A stretch of DNA of 60,954 nucleotides from Teichococcus aerophilus (lineage in GTDB: Bacteria > Pseudomonadota > Alphaproteobacteria > Acetobacterales > Acetobacteraceae), in NCBI RefSeq assembly GCF_014490485.1, contig NZ_JACTVA010000032.1:1-60954 (forward strand), read 5' to 3'. Of this stretch, positions 46,716 to 55,041 are shown piece after piece (positions within the stretch are counted from its first letter, which is position 1; every line of letters starts with the position of its first letter). The position numbers were made by a program, and so were the translations under genes. Below the pieces are notes generated by a model. That model made no database searches and was not told where the DNA came from. It saw only the letters and a list, made by a program, of their open reading frames with translations.

Positions 46716-46831
46716 GCGGGGTGTTTAGGCGCTTTGGCGGCGGCGGCAAATGGTGTGCTGCCAGTTCACTCTTTGTTCAAGCAAGCCGCCGATACTCCGC
46801 AGGCCCCAGAACGGGCGTGGAGCGTGTCAAA

Positions 46832-47152
46832 ATGTCATCGCTATCCTTCACCGCCCTGCAGCCCGCGCCGGCCGCGGCCTGGCCGCCCGAGCCATCCCAA
46901 CCCCTGCCGCTGCTGGCGGCGCAGATCGCGCTGACCATGCGGCCGGACTGGCCGGGGGAGCCGGTGGCGGCATCCGGCCTTTCCGCACTGGCGGAGGACA
47001 TCGCGGCGGCGCTGCAGCTGGAAGCCCGGACGCCGATCGGCCTGGCGTCCGTGCTGCCGCCGCAGGAGCTCTGGCAACGGGATGCCGCGGCCGAGTCCCT
47101 GCTGCCCGCCACCGGAGGCATCGCCTTGTCGGACCTGCTCTGGTTCGGCTGA
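46832..47152 (+). CDS. Small hypothetical protein
   Basis: 106 residues from the ATG at 46832. Pro/Ala-rich N terminus (LQPAPAAAWPPEPSQPLPLL) and a helical C-terminal half (GLSALAEDIAAALQLEARTP) ending ALSDLLWFG. No signal peptide or motif I recognise. It lies 75 bases ahead of the phosphoesterase gene on the same strand. It may be genuine, but the composition is that of generic GC-rich sequence. Confidence 0.4.
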   Translation: MSSLSFTALQPAPAAAWPPEPSQPLPLLAAQIALTMRPDWPGEPVAASGLSALAEDIAAALQLEARTPIGLASVLPPQELWQRDAAAESLLPATGGIALSDLLWFG

Positions 47153-47227
47153 GGCTGCGGACAGCGTTGTGCCGGCGTCCTCAGCCGGGGCGGTGCGGGT
47201 GCGCGCGGAGGAAAAATCTGCTCCATT

Positions 47228-47932
47228 ATGCGGATGCAAGCCGCGCCGCCCAGCCAGCCCGCCCCCGGCCGCCTGCCTTCGGGGCTAAGGGTCTACGCCA
47301 TCGGCGATGTGCATGGCCGGGATGACCTGCTGGCGCGGCTACACGCGCAGATCGCCGCGGATTGGCGGGCCGCGCCCGCCACGCAGGCCGCCATCATCCA
47401 CCTGGGCGATTTCGTCGACCGTGGCCCGGACAGTGCCGGGGTGCTGGACCGTGTGGCCGGTCCGCCGCCCATCCCCGGCGCCACCGCCATCACGCTGCGC
47501 GGCAACCATGAGGCGATGATGCTGGATGCGGTGGCGCCCGGCGCCTCCCGGCAGGCCCTGGCCTTGTGGCTGATGAATGGCGGGCTGGCGACGCAGCGCT
47601 GCTACCCCCAGGGGGTGCCGGAGCGGCACCTGGCGCTGATGCGCGGCATGAAGCTGACCTGGGAGGCGGGCGACTACCTGTTCGTCCATGCCGGCATCGA
47701 CCCGCGCCAGCCGCTGGAGGCGCAGCAGGAATCCAGCCTGCTCTGGATCCGGGAGCCGTTCCTCTCCTGGACCGGGCCACTGCCCAGGGTGGTGGTGCAT
47801 GGCCACACCCCGGCGCAGCTGCCGCAGGTGCGGGCGAATCGGATCGGCATCGATACCGGCGCGGTGGCTGGCGGCCCGCTGACCTGCCTGGTGCTGCAGG
47901 ATGCCGGGCTGCGCTTCCTTTCGGCGAGCTGA
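47228..47932 (+). CDS. Metallophosphoesterase, PPP-type protein phosphatase
   Basis: 234 residues. All phosphoesterase motifs are present: GDVHGRDDLL, LGDFVDRGPDSAG, LRGNHEAM and VVHGHTP. This is the PrpA/ApaH-like arrangement of two-metal serine/threonine phosphatases or dinucleoside-tetraphosphatases. Cytosolic. It lies 83 bases before hldE on the same strand. Confidence 0.92.
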   Translation: MRMQAAPPSQPAPGRLPSGLRVYAIGDVHGRDDLLARLHAQIAADWRAAPATQAAIIHLGDFVDRGPDSAGVLDRVAGPPPIPGATAITLRGNHEAMMLDAVAPGASRQALALWLMNGGLATQRCYPQGVPERHLALMRGMKLTWEAGDYLFVHAGIDPRQPLEAQQESSLLWIREPFLSWTGPLPRVVVHGHTPAQLPQVRANRIGIDTGAVAGGPLTCLVLQDAGLRFLSAS

Positions 47933-48014
47933 AACGGGGCTTTAAGCGGCCGCCGGGCAGATCGGCGTGGGGTGCGTCTTGCGCCACAGGCCTGGGCTGC
48001 GCTAGGCCGTTGCG

Positions 48015-49535
48015 ATGCAAGGCCCTGTGCCCACAGCCGATCCGGCACTGCCGGCGGACCACACGACGCCGCCTTTCCCCGTCGCCCCTGGCCCGGATCT
48101 GGGCGAGGCGGTGCGGCAGCTCAAGCGCGCCTCCGTGCTGGTGGTGGGCGATGCGATGCTGGACCGCTACGTCTACGGCCAGATCAAGCGCATCAGCCCC
48201 GAAGCGCCCGTGCCCATCCTGACGGTGGAGCGCGAGGTCGCCATGCCCGGCGGCGCCGGCAACGTGGTGCGCAACCTGACGGCGCTGGGCGCCGCGGTCG
48301 CCTTCCTCTCCGTGGTGGGGGATGACCAGGCGGGCAGCGACCTGACCGGGCTGATCGGCGGCCAGCCGGGCGTGGAGCCCTGGCTGCTGGTGCAGGGTGG
48401 CCGCGCCACCACCAGCAAGACCCGCTTCATCGCCAGCGGCCAGCAGATCATGCGGGCCGATCACGAGATCGCCCGCGCCATCCATGAACGGCTGGCGGAC
48501 CGGCTGGTGCGCATCGCGGCCGATACCGTCGCCGCCACCTCGGTCATGGTGCTGTCGGACTACAACAAGGGCGTGCTGGCGGGCGAAGTGCCGGCGCGGC
48601 TGATCGCCGCCGCGCGCGCCGCCGGGCGCCGCGTTGTGGTGGACCCCAAGGGGCTGGATTACGGCCGCTATGCCGGGGCCGACGTCATCACCCCCAACCG
48701 GGCCGAGCTGGCGCTGGCCACTGGCCTGCCGGTGGAGACGGAGGAGGAGATCGTCCTCGCCTGCCGCGCGCTGCGCGATGCCCACGGCTTTGGCGCCGTG
48801 CTGGTGACGCGCAGCGAGGACGGCATGACCCTGCTGGATGGCGACGGCCTGCACCATTTCCCGGCCGAGGCGCCGGAAGTGCACGACGTCTCAGGCGCCG
48901 GCGATACCGTGGTGGCCGTGCTGGCCGCCGGCATGGCCAGCGGGCTGGCCCTGCCTGTGGCCGCGCGGCTGGCGAACATCGCCGGCGGCCTGGTGGTCGG
49001 CAAGGTCGGCACCGCCGTGGCGCGGGAGAACGACCTGCTTGAGGCCCTGACGCCGGAGCGCGGCACGCTGCGCAAGGTGATGCGCCGTGCCAGCGCGGCC
49101 GAGCAGGTGGAGCGCTGGCGCCAGCGCGGCTGGCGCGTCGGCTTCACCAATGGCTGTTTCGATTTGCTGCACCCCGGCCACGTGCATCTGCTGGAGCAGG
49201 CGCGCAGCTGGTGCGACCGCCTGGTGGTCGGCGTGAATGCCGATACCAGCGTGAAGCGACTCAAAGGCCCCAGCCGGCCGATCCAGCAGGAAGCGGCGCG
49301 CGCCGCCGTGCTGGCCTCCCTCTCCACCGTCGATCTGGTGACGGTGTTCGAGGAGGACACCCCCGTCGAACTCATCCGCCTGCTGCGGCCGGACGTGCTG
49401 GTGAAGGGCGCCGACTATGCCGTGGACCAGGTGGTCGGCGGCGAGCTGGTGCAGGAATGGGGCGGCGTGGTGAAGCTGGCGGAGCTGCTGCCCGGCAACT
49501 CGACCACCGCGACCGTCGCCCGCATCCGCGGCTGA
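48015..49535 (+). CDS. hldE: Bifunctional heptose-7-phosphate kinase/heptose-1-phosphate adenylyltransferase
   Basis: 506 residues. The PfkB-type kinase domain (about 35-340) has VLVVGDAMLDRYVYG, the motif AMPGGAGNVVRNLTALGA and the catalytic DVSGAGDTVVA; the nucleotidyltransferase domain (about 365-505) has FTNGCFDLLHPGHVHLL and the later NSTTATVARI. It makes ADP-D-glycero-heptose for the LPS inner core. The stop codon overlaps the dgt start in TGATG, so the two are translationally coupled. Confidence 0.96.
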   Translation: MQGPVPTADPALPADHTTPPFPVAPGPDLGEAVRQLKRASVLVVGDAMLDRYVYGQIKRISPEAPVPILTVEREVAMPGGAGNVVRNLTALGAAVAFLSVVGDDQAGSDLTGLIGGQPGVEPWLLVQGGRATTSKTRFIASGQQIMRADHEIARAIHERLADRLVRIAADTVAATSVMVLSDYNKGVLAGEVPARLIAAARAAGRRVVVDPKGLDYGRYAGADVITPNRAELALATGLPVETEEEIVLACRALRDAHGFGAVLVTRSEDGMTLLDGDGLHHFPAEAPEVHDVSGAGDTVVAVLAAGMASGLALPVAARLANIAGGLVVGKVGTAVARENDLLEALTPERGTLRKVMRRASAAEQVERWRQRGWRVGFTNGCFDLLHPGHVHLLEQARSWCDRLVVGVNADTSVKRLKGPSRPIQQEAARAAVLASLSTVDLVTVFEEDTPVELIRLLRPDVLVKGADYAVDQVVGGELVQEWGGVVKLAELLPGNSTTATVARIRG

Positions 49536-50854
49536 TGCCCATGGAGTGGGGCGCGCTGTTCAACACGGGGCGCTTCCCCGACCGCCCGGCGCGCGACGAC
49601 CCCGACCGCAACCCCTTCCAGATTGACCAGGACCGCATCGTCTTCAGCCGCCCCTTCCGGCGCCTGCAGGAGAAGACGCAGGTCCACCCGATGATCGGCA
49701 ACGCGCATGTGCGCAACCGGCTGGTGCATACGCTGGAAGTGGCCTCGATCGGCCGTTCCATTGGCTTCGGCGTCGGGGCCGCGCTGCGCACGGATCTTGC
49801 CAATGCCGGCCGCACGCCGGACGATCTCGGCTACCTCGTGCAGGCGGCCTGCCTGGCGCATGACATCGGCAACCCGCCCTTCGGCCATGCCGGGGAAGCC
49901 GCCATCGCCGCCTTCATGGAGACCTGGCTGCCAGAGGCCCGCCGCACCACCGGGCTGGAGCTGGATGAGGACCTGCGCTTCTTTGACGGCAACGCGCAGG
50001 GCTTCCGCATCCTCACCCGCTCGGACGGCTACCGGGAGCGCGGTGGGCTGAAGCTGACCTTCGCCAGCCTGGGCGCCTTCATCAAGTATCCCTGGGGCGC
50101 CACTGACCCGCGCGCCGAGAAGCACGGCGTGCCCGGCGCCAAGTTCAACCGCTTCGAGACAGAGCGGGCGGGGTTCGAGACCGTGCGCGCCGAGTGCGGG
50201 CTGGAAGGCCCCCTGCCCCGCCACCCGGCCGTCTGGCTGATGGAAGCGGCGGACGACATCACCTACGGCCTCGCCGACCTCGAGGACGCGGTGGAGCTGG
50301 AGATCGTCCCCTACGCCGATTACGAGGCGCTGGTGAAGCCGCTGACCGGGCTGGCCGACCAGCGCATCGCGGATGAGGACGGCGTGCCGCAGAAGCTGGC
50401 GCTGCTGCGCTCCGCCGCCGCCGGGCGGATGATCGGCGCGACGCGCGACGCCTTCCTGGCCCATGCCGGCCCCCTGCTGCGGGGCGAGCTGCCGCGCGGC
50501 AGCCTGGTCGACCTCTGCGTGCCGGAGCTGGCGGAGCCCTTCCGTGCACTCAGCCGCGCCAATGCCGAAAAGCTGTACCTGCACCCGCGCAAGGTACAGT
50601 TCGAGATCGGCGCGCGCGACGTGCTGGAGAAGACGCTGGGCGTGTTCCTGGAAGCCTGCGTCGCCTTCGTGCAGGCCAAGGGCGAGATGACCCGGCTGCC
50701 CCTGCGCGCGCGCCAGGCGCTTTCCCTGATGCAGGACTACCACCCGCGCGCCGGCTTCTCCGCCAGCGAGACCGTTCGCTGCGCCGTCGATTTCGTCGCG
50801 GGGATGACGGATAATTACGCAGCCAATCTGGCGGCGCGGCTGCGCGGACTTTAG
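49535..50854 (+). CDS. dgt: dGTPase-like deoxynucleotide triphosphohydrolase
   Basis: 439 residues. HD-domain metal ligands are His65 in LVHTLEVASIG and His109-Asp110 in CLAHDIGNPPFGHAGE, followed by LMEAADDITYGLADLEDAVE with the next Asp. The N terminus FSRPFRRLQEKTQVHP is family-typical. These enzymes release triphosphate from dNTPs and tune nucleotide pools. Start at the ATG that shares its A with the hldE stop; MEWG six bases on is an alternative. Confidence 0.92.
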   Translation: MPMEWGALFNTGRFPDRPARDDPDRNPFQIDQDRIVFSRPFRRLQEKTQVHPMIGNAHVRNRLVHTLEVASIGRSIGFGVGAALRTDLANAGRTPDDLGYLVQAACLAHDIGNPPFGHAGEAAIAAFMETWLPEARRTTGLELDEDLRFFDGNAQGFRILTRSDGYRERGGLKLTFASLGAFIKYPWGATDPRAEKHGVPGAKFNRFETERAGFETVRAECGLEGPLPRHPAVWLMEAADDITYGLADLEDAVELEIVPYADYEALVKPLTGLADQRIADEDGVPQKLALLRSAAAGRMIGATRDAFLAHAGPLLRGELPRGSLVDLCVPELAEPFRALSRANAEKLYLHPRKVQFEIGARDVLEKTLGVFLEACVAFVQAKGEMTRLPLRARQALSLMQDYHPRAGFSASETVRCAVDFVAGMTDNYAANLAARLRGL

Positions 50855-50875
50855 GGGCGCGGGGGAAGAAGAAGG

Positions 50876-51110
50876 CCGGGGAAGGAATTCCCGGGACCCC
50901 TTCTTTCTTTTTTCGAGTTTTGCCTGTGTAGGCTGTTGAGGGATTTGGGTCTGGAACACGGCTGGGTGCGCCGGAGGTCTGGGACCTCTGGCGACTGAGG
51001 GTTCAGCTCGCGTGGCCCATTGATAAAATCATCAAGCAGCGTCCGCTCTCAGGCCAGCGCCACGCCAACTCGCAGAAAGAAGATGGGGTCTGGGGAATTC
51101 CTTCCCCAGC
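50876..51110. terminator. Paired convergent terminator cassette 5 (dgt/lipoprotein), 235-bp element
   Basis: Left hairpin from CCGGGG (50876) with a core GGAATTCC, followed by CTTCTTTCTTTTTTC; right hairpin CTGGGGAA (51090-51097) with TTCCCCAG (51102-51109), preceded by AGAAAGAAGA. The two ends are inverted copies of one another over about 45 bases. The interior matches cassette 6 closely, including a central hairpin around GGAGGTC/GACCTC and the shared AAAATCATCAAGCAGCG. Confidence 0.8.
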
Positions 51111-51149
51111 CTTCCTTTTCTTACCAGCACATCCTGAGGGGAGGCCCCC

Positions 51150-51596
51150 TCACTGCTCATAAGGTTGCGGCGTCAGTTCCGGCGGCACGTAGGCGGGCAC
51201 GGGCTGGCGGACGCAGCCGCGCACAATGGGGGCGCATACGCCGTTCTGGCCGCCCACGTCGTCGTTGTCCCCGGTGTAGTTGAGGCCGATGACGCGGTTC
51301 TGCGCCACGCGCACCAGCACGTGGCAATAGGTGCCGCTGCCGGCCAGGCTGAAGCCGCCGACGACCGGTAGGCTGATGTTCAGCCCGCCCACATTCTCGT
51401 TCTTCTGCTCGTAGGACAGCAGGCGGGTGCCGTCGCCCAGAGTCTGGGTCCGGTTGGGGATGCCGGCGCAGGCCTGCAGGTCGCTGACATCCATACCGAC
51501 CAGTTGCTGTCGTGCCGCATCGGTCACCTGAGCGCCGCTCGGGGCGCAGGATGCCAGGGCCAGGCATAGCAGGAACAGGGGTCGGGACAGATGCAT
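51150..51596 (-). CDS. Small SmpA/OmlA-like lipoprotein
   Basis: 148 residues. Signal peptide with lipobox LASC (Cys17). The segment QQLVGMDVSDLQACAGIPNR followed by GDGTRLLSYEQKN resembles BamE/SmpA-type lipoproteins, where a G-x-x-x-x-D-L-x-x-x-x-G-x-P helix precedes beta strands. Further cysteines (TYCHVL, NGVCAP, RGCVRQ) may form disulfides. Pro-rich tail. Probably outer-membrane associated; identity as BamE itself is doubtful. Confidence 0.7.
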   Translation of the reverse strand: MHLSRPLFLLCLALASCAPSGAQVTDAARQQLVGMDVSDLQACAGIPNRTQTLGDGTRLLSYEQKNENVGGLNISLPVVGGFSLAGSGTYCHVLVRVAQNRVIGLNYTGDNDDVGGQNGVCAPIVRGCVRQPVPAYVPPELTPQPYEQ

Positions 51597-51931
51597 CGCG
51601 CTTCCTTAGCAAAGGGTCCCCGGCAAGGTGGGGGCTGGGGCGGCCCGCGTGAACCCCGGCGGCCCGAATGGGCGTGCCGCAGCGCAGCATCGGGCCGTGA
51701 CGGGGGCGGAACTGCGTGCTTGACGCGGGCGCCGCGCAGGTTCATGTGCCGCCGGTCTGGCGACGGCGCGGGTGCCCCGTGCCGCCGCAGCGAATCAGGA
51801 ACAACCGCAATCATGCCCAGCGACAGTCCAAGCGACAGTCACAGTCGATTGTCCACGCCGGCCGTCGCCGGAGCCTGATCGCGAGGTCCGGCTCACCGCG
51901 CCGCGCCGGCGGCGGACACAACAGGTGAGCC
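51597..51931. other. Divergent intergenic region upstream of mgtE
   Basis: 335 bases without a credible gene. It contains a short direct repeat AGCGACAGTC at about 51819 and 51829 followed by CACAGTCGATTGTC, then stems such as GCCGGAGCC facing GGTCCGGC in the last 80 bases before mgtE. A structured mgtE leader is possible, but I cannot match it to a known Mg riboswitch. Confidence 0.35.
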
Positions 51932-53302
51932 ATGAACAACCTCTTCGCCACGGCCTTCCCGGCCGATGGAAACCTGCTGGTCCACACCCTGGCCAAAGGG
52001 CACGTTGCCGACCTCGTCGAGTACCTGAACACTCTGCCGGATGACGAGGCCGCCGCCGCCCTGGCCGCCTTGCCGCCGGAACAGGCGGTGGAGGTGTTCG
52101 ACCGGCCGGAGCTGAACCGCGCGTCCGAGTTGCTGGTCTCCCTGCCTGGTGCTGCCAGCGCGCATATCCTACGGGAGATGTCGGCCGACCGGGCGGCCGA
52201 CGTGCTGCGGGTGCTGGACCGCGGCGCCCAGGCGCTGCTGCTGGCGCCGCTGGAGCCGGAGCCCGCCGGCACGCTGCGCCGCCTGTTGGCTTACCCGGAG
52301 CACAGCGCTGGCAGCCTGATGACCACCGAGTTCGTGGCCCTGCCCACCACCGTCACGGTGGCGGAGGCGCTGCGCCATATCCGCGAAGTGGAGCGGACGC
52401 GGGAGACCATCTACGCACTCTATTTGCTGGACCCCGCCACCCGGGCGCTGGTGCGCACCATCTCGCTCCGCCGCCTGATCACCGGCGAGCCGGAGCAGAA
52501 GGTGATGGACCTGGCCCTGGCGCGGGAGCCAGTGACGGTCTCGGCCGAGACGGACCGCACCGACGTGGCACGGCTGTTCGCGCGGCATGACCTGCTGGCG
52601 GTGCCGGTGGTGGATGCGCGCCAGCAATTGCTGGGCATCGTCACCGTCGATGACGTGATCGACGCCATCGTCGACCAGGGGACCGAGGATACGCACCGCT
52701 TCGGTGGCATGGAGGCGGTGGACAAGCCCTACCTGCGCATCGGCTTCCTGGAGATGCTGCGCAAGCGCGCCGGCTGGCTGTGCGTCCTGTTCGTCAGCGA
52801 GATGCTGACCGCCAGCGCCATGCAGCATTTCGAGGCGGAGCTGGAGAAGGCGATCGTGCTGACGCTGTTCATCCCGTTGATCATGAGTTCCGGCGGCAAT
52901 TCCGGCTCCCAGGCCACGTCGCTGCTCATCCGCGCCCTGGCGCTGGGGCAGGTGCGGTTGCGGGACTGGTGGCGGGTGATGCTGCGGGAATTGCCGACGG
53001 GGCTGACACTGGGTGCCATCCTCGGCGGCATGGGCATGCTGCGCATCGCCGCCTGGCAGCAGCTGGGCTTCTACGACTATGGCGAGCACTGGTTCCTGAT
53101 CGCGCTGACGGTCGGGCTAGGGCTTGTCGGCATCGTGCTGTTCGGCTCGATGGCGGGGTCGATGCTGCCCTTCGCACTGAAACGGCTGGGCTTCGACCCG
53201 GCCAGCGCCTCCGCCCCCTTCGTGGCGACGCTGGTCGATGTCACCGGGTTGGTCATCTACTTCAGCGTGGCGCTGCTGGTGCTGAGCGGCACGCTTCTCT
53301 AG
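51932..53302 (+). CDS. mgtE: Magnesium transporter MgtE
   Basis: 456 residues. MgtE_N helical domain (about 20-120), a pair of CBS domains (about 130-255) that gate the channel in response to Mg, and five membrane helices. The pore motif SSGGNSGSQATSLLIRALAL and the last helix DVTGLVIYFSVALLVL are canonical. It mediates Mg2+ uptake. It starts 335 bases from the divergent lipoprotein gene. Confidence 0.96.
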   Translation: MNNLFATAFPADGNLLVHTLAKGHVADLVEYLNTLPDDEAAAALAALPPEQAVEVFDRPELNRASELLVSLPGAASAHILREMSADRAADVLRVLDRGAQALLLAPLEPEPAGTLRRLLAYPEHSAGSLMTTEFVALPTTVTVAEALRHIREVERTRETIYALYLLDPATRALVRTISLRRLITGEPEQKVMDLALAREPVTVSAETDRTDVARLFARHDLLAVPVVDARQQLLGIVTVDDVIDAIVDQGTEDTHRFGGMEAVDKPYLRIGFLEMLRKRAGWLCVLFVSEMLTASAMQHFEAELEKAIVLTLFIPLIMSSGGNSGSQATSLLIRALALGQVRLRDWWRVMLRELPTGLTLGAILGGMGMLRIAAWQQLGFYDYGEHWFLIALTVGLGLVGIVLFGSMAGSMLPFALKRLGFDPASASAPFVATLVDVTGLVIYFSVALLVLSGTLL

Positions 53303-53366
53303 ACCGTTTTCCGTTCGCACCGTCCACTGCCACTTCTCTGTCTTGCCGCTTTGAAGAGCATCGCCA

Positions 53367-53394
53367 CTCCATCGGGTGATTTCACCCGATGGAG
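53367..53394. terminator. Perfect 13-bp hairpin downstream of mgtE
   Basis: CTCCATCGGGTGA (53367-53379) and TCACCCGATGGAG (53382-53394) are exact reverse complements around a 2-base centre. It lies 64 bases past the mgtE stop, inside a 290-base gap that otherwise holds no gene. The lack of a T-run and the AT-richer surroundings make it look like a dispersed palindrome as much as a terminator. Confidence 0.55.
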
Positions 53395-53592
53395 ACCTGC
53401 TCCCGGAGTTCGACGCTTGGTTTGACCGCGTGATTCGGGCTTCTGATCTGTCCACCTGCAGCCATCACGCCTGAGCGGCCGCCCACGCCTGGCACTCCGA
53501 CCCACGAGGCCAGGGACGCCGCGAAGGAATCGCGCGACCGGGCGCGGCAATTCTGGAATGCTGCCGGGACACGTCTCGGAAAGGGCACAGAC

Positions 53593-53778
53593 ATGCCAGA
53601 AATCATGGTCTTCGCGGCAGCAGGCCGCACGGTGGAACAGAAGCGCGGCCTGGCCCGCGACCTGACGGACGCGATGGTCAAGAACTTCCAGGTCCCGGCC
53701 GAGTCCGTGACCGTGCAGATCGTCGAATCCCCCAAGGATTCCAAGGCCAAGGGCGGCGTGCTGTTCAGCGACCGATGA
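53593..53778 (+). CDS. 4-oxalocrotonate tautomerase family protein
   Basis: 61 residues, the exact size class of 4-OT subunits. Pro2 after the initiator Met is the catalytic general base, in MPEIMVFAAAGRTVEQKRGL, and the helix-strand order matches (DAMVKNFQVPAESVTVQIVE). The arginine usually near position 11 appears as Arg12. It would form a small oligomer that tautomerises enol substrates; the physiological substrate is unknown. Confidence 0.88.
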   Translation: MPEIMVFAAAGRTVEQKRGLARDLTDAMVKNFQVPAESVTVQIVESPKDSKAKGGVLFSDR

Positions 53779-53957
53779 TGCGCCGCGCGGGATGATGCCC
53801 GCGCGCCCGGGAGCCGCGCCGCCATCGCCGAAAGGCGGGGCGCGCGTGCCCTGGGCATTGCCTGCAAGCACGGCCCGCGCCGGCCGCGCCATGACCATGC
53901 CGCCCCCTCCGCTCTCGCCCATCCGGCCTGGCAGGCGCCACGCTGGCGGATACCGCC

Positions 53958-54713
53958 ATGACCATTCCTGACCTGCCGCCATTGCCAGCGGTGCTGGCGG
54001 CCATCGCCGCCGCGCTGCTCGCCGGGCTCGCACGCGGCTTCTCCGGCTTCGGTGCCGCGTTGATCTTCATCCCGCTGGCCAGTGCCGCGCTGGGGCCGCG
54101 CGTGGCGGCGCCACTGCTGGTGCTGGTGGACAACCTGACCACCCTGCCCCTGGTACCGCCCGCCTGGCGCCGGGCCGCGCGTGGCGAAGTGGCGGCCCTG
54201 GCCGCCGGCGCCTTGGTCGGCACCCCTATCGGCACGCTGCTGCTGCTGCGGCTGGACCCCACCGCGCTGCGATGGGGCATGTGCGTGCTGGTGGTGGCCA
54301 TGCTGGCACTGCTGGCCTCCGGCTGGCGCTACCACGGGCGCCCGGCACTGCCGCTCTCGCTCGGCGTCGGCGCCGTGTCCGGCTTCTGCTCGGGCGCGTC
54401 GCAGATGGGTGGGCCGCCAGTGGTGGCCTACTGGCTGGGCGGCGCCATTCCCATGGCGCAGGTGCGCGCCAACATCGTGCTGTTCTTCGCCGCCAGCGGC
54501 GCCATCAGCGCCACCACCTACTTGATAGGCGGGCTGCTGGACCTCGGCGTCGTGCTGCTGGCGCTGCTGGTGGCGCCGACCTACGCGCTGGGCGTGTGGG
54601 GCGGCAGCAAGCTGTTCGGGCTGGCCAGCGAAGCCAGCTTCCGCCGGGCGTGCTTCGTGCTGATCGCCCTGGCGGCACTGCTGGGGCTGCCAGTGTGGGA
54701 TGGGCTTCGGTGA
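53958..54713 (+). CDS. TSUP (TauE/SafE) family permease
   Basis: 251 residues with about eight hydrophobic segments. The family repeats appear as ARGFSGFGAALIFIPLASA in the first half and VGAVSGFCSGASQMGGPPVV in the second. TSUP proteins export or import sulfite, sulfonates or organosulfur anions. No sulfur gene flanks it, so the substrate is open. Confidence 0.9.
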   Translation: MTIPDLPPLPAVLAAIAAALLAGLARGFSGFGAALIFIPLASAALGPRVAAPLLVLVDNLTTLPLVPPAWRRAARGEVAALAAGALVGTPIGTLLLLRLDPTALRWGMCVLVVAMLALLASGWRYHGRPALPLSLGVGAVSGFCSGASQMGGPPVVAYWLGGAIPMAQVRANIVLFFAASGAISATTYLIGGLLDLGVVLLALLVAPTYALGVWGGSKLFGLASEASFRRACFVLIALAALLGLPVWDGLR

Positions 54714-54739
54714 TTAGGTGAGGCAGGGGACGGTGAAGA

Positions 54740-54976
54740 CCGGGGAAAGAATTCCCCGGACCCCTTCTTTTCTTTCTGCGAGTTTTTCGGGTGGGGCTGC
54801 TGAGGGCACGGTCTTGGAAGACGGCTGGGTGCGCCGGAGGTCCTGGACCTCCGGCGACTGAGGGTTCAACCCGCGCGGCCTGATATTTAAAATCATCAAG
54901 CAGCGCCCGCTCTCAGTGCTCAAGCGGATCGCCAACTCGAAGAAAAAAGAAAGGGTCTGGGGAATTCATTCCCTAG
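54740..54976. terminator. Paired convergent terminator cassette 6 (TSUP/asd), 237-bp element
   Basis: Left hairpin CCGGGGAA (54740-54747) with TTCCCCGG (54752-54759), then CTTCTTTTCTTTC; right hairpin from CTGGGGAAT (54957) to ATTCCCTAG (54976), preceded by AGAAAAAAGA. The interior carries a perfect stem CGCCGGAGGTCC/GGACCTCCGGCG with a 1-base centre near 54832-54856. Close copy of cassette 5, with matching interior order and spacing. Confidence 0.8.
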
Positions 54977-55041
54977 CCTTCTTCCGTCCAAACCCTTCCA
55001 GGCCAGGACGAACCAGGGAGGAAAGCCCCCTCCCTTGTCCC

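Noticed and set aside
50876-51110. Insertion sequence
   Set aside because: Inverted ends are present but there is no transposase frame and no visible target duplication; treated as a terminator/MITE-like element.
51597-51931. Magnesium riboswitch upstream of mgtE
   Set aside because: Position is suggestive, but I could not recognise M-box or other Mg-sensing consensus elements, and the short stems seen are common in GC-rich DNA.
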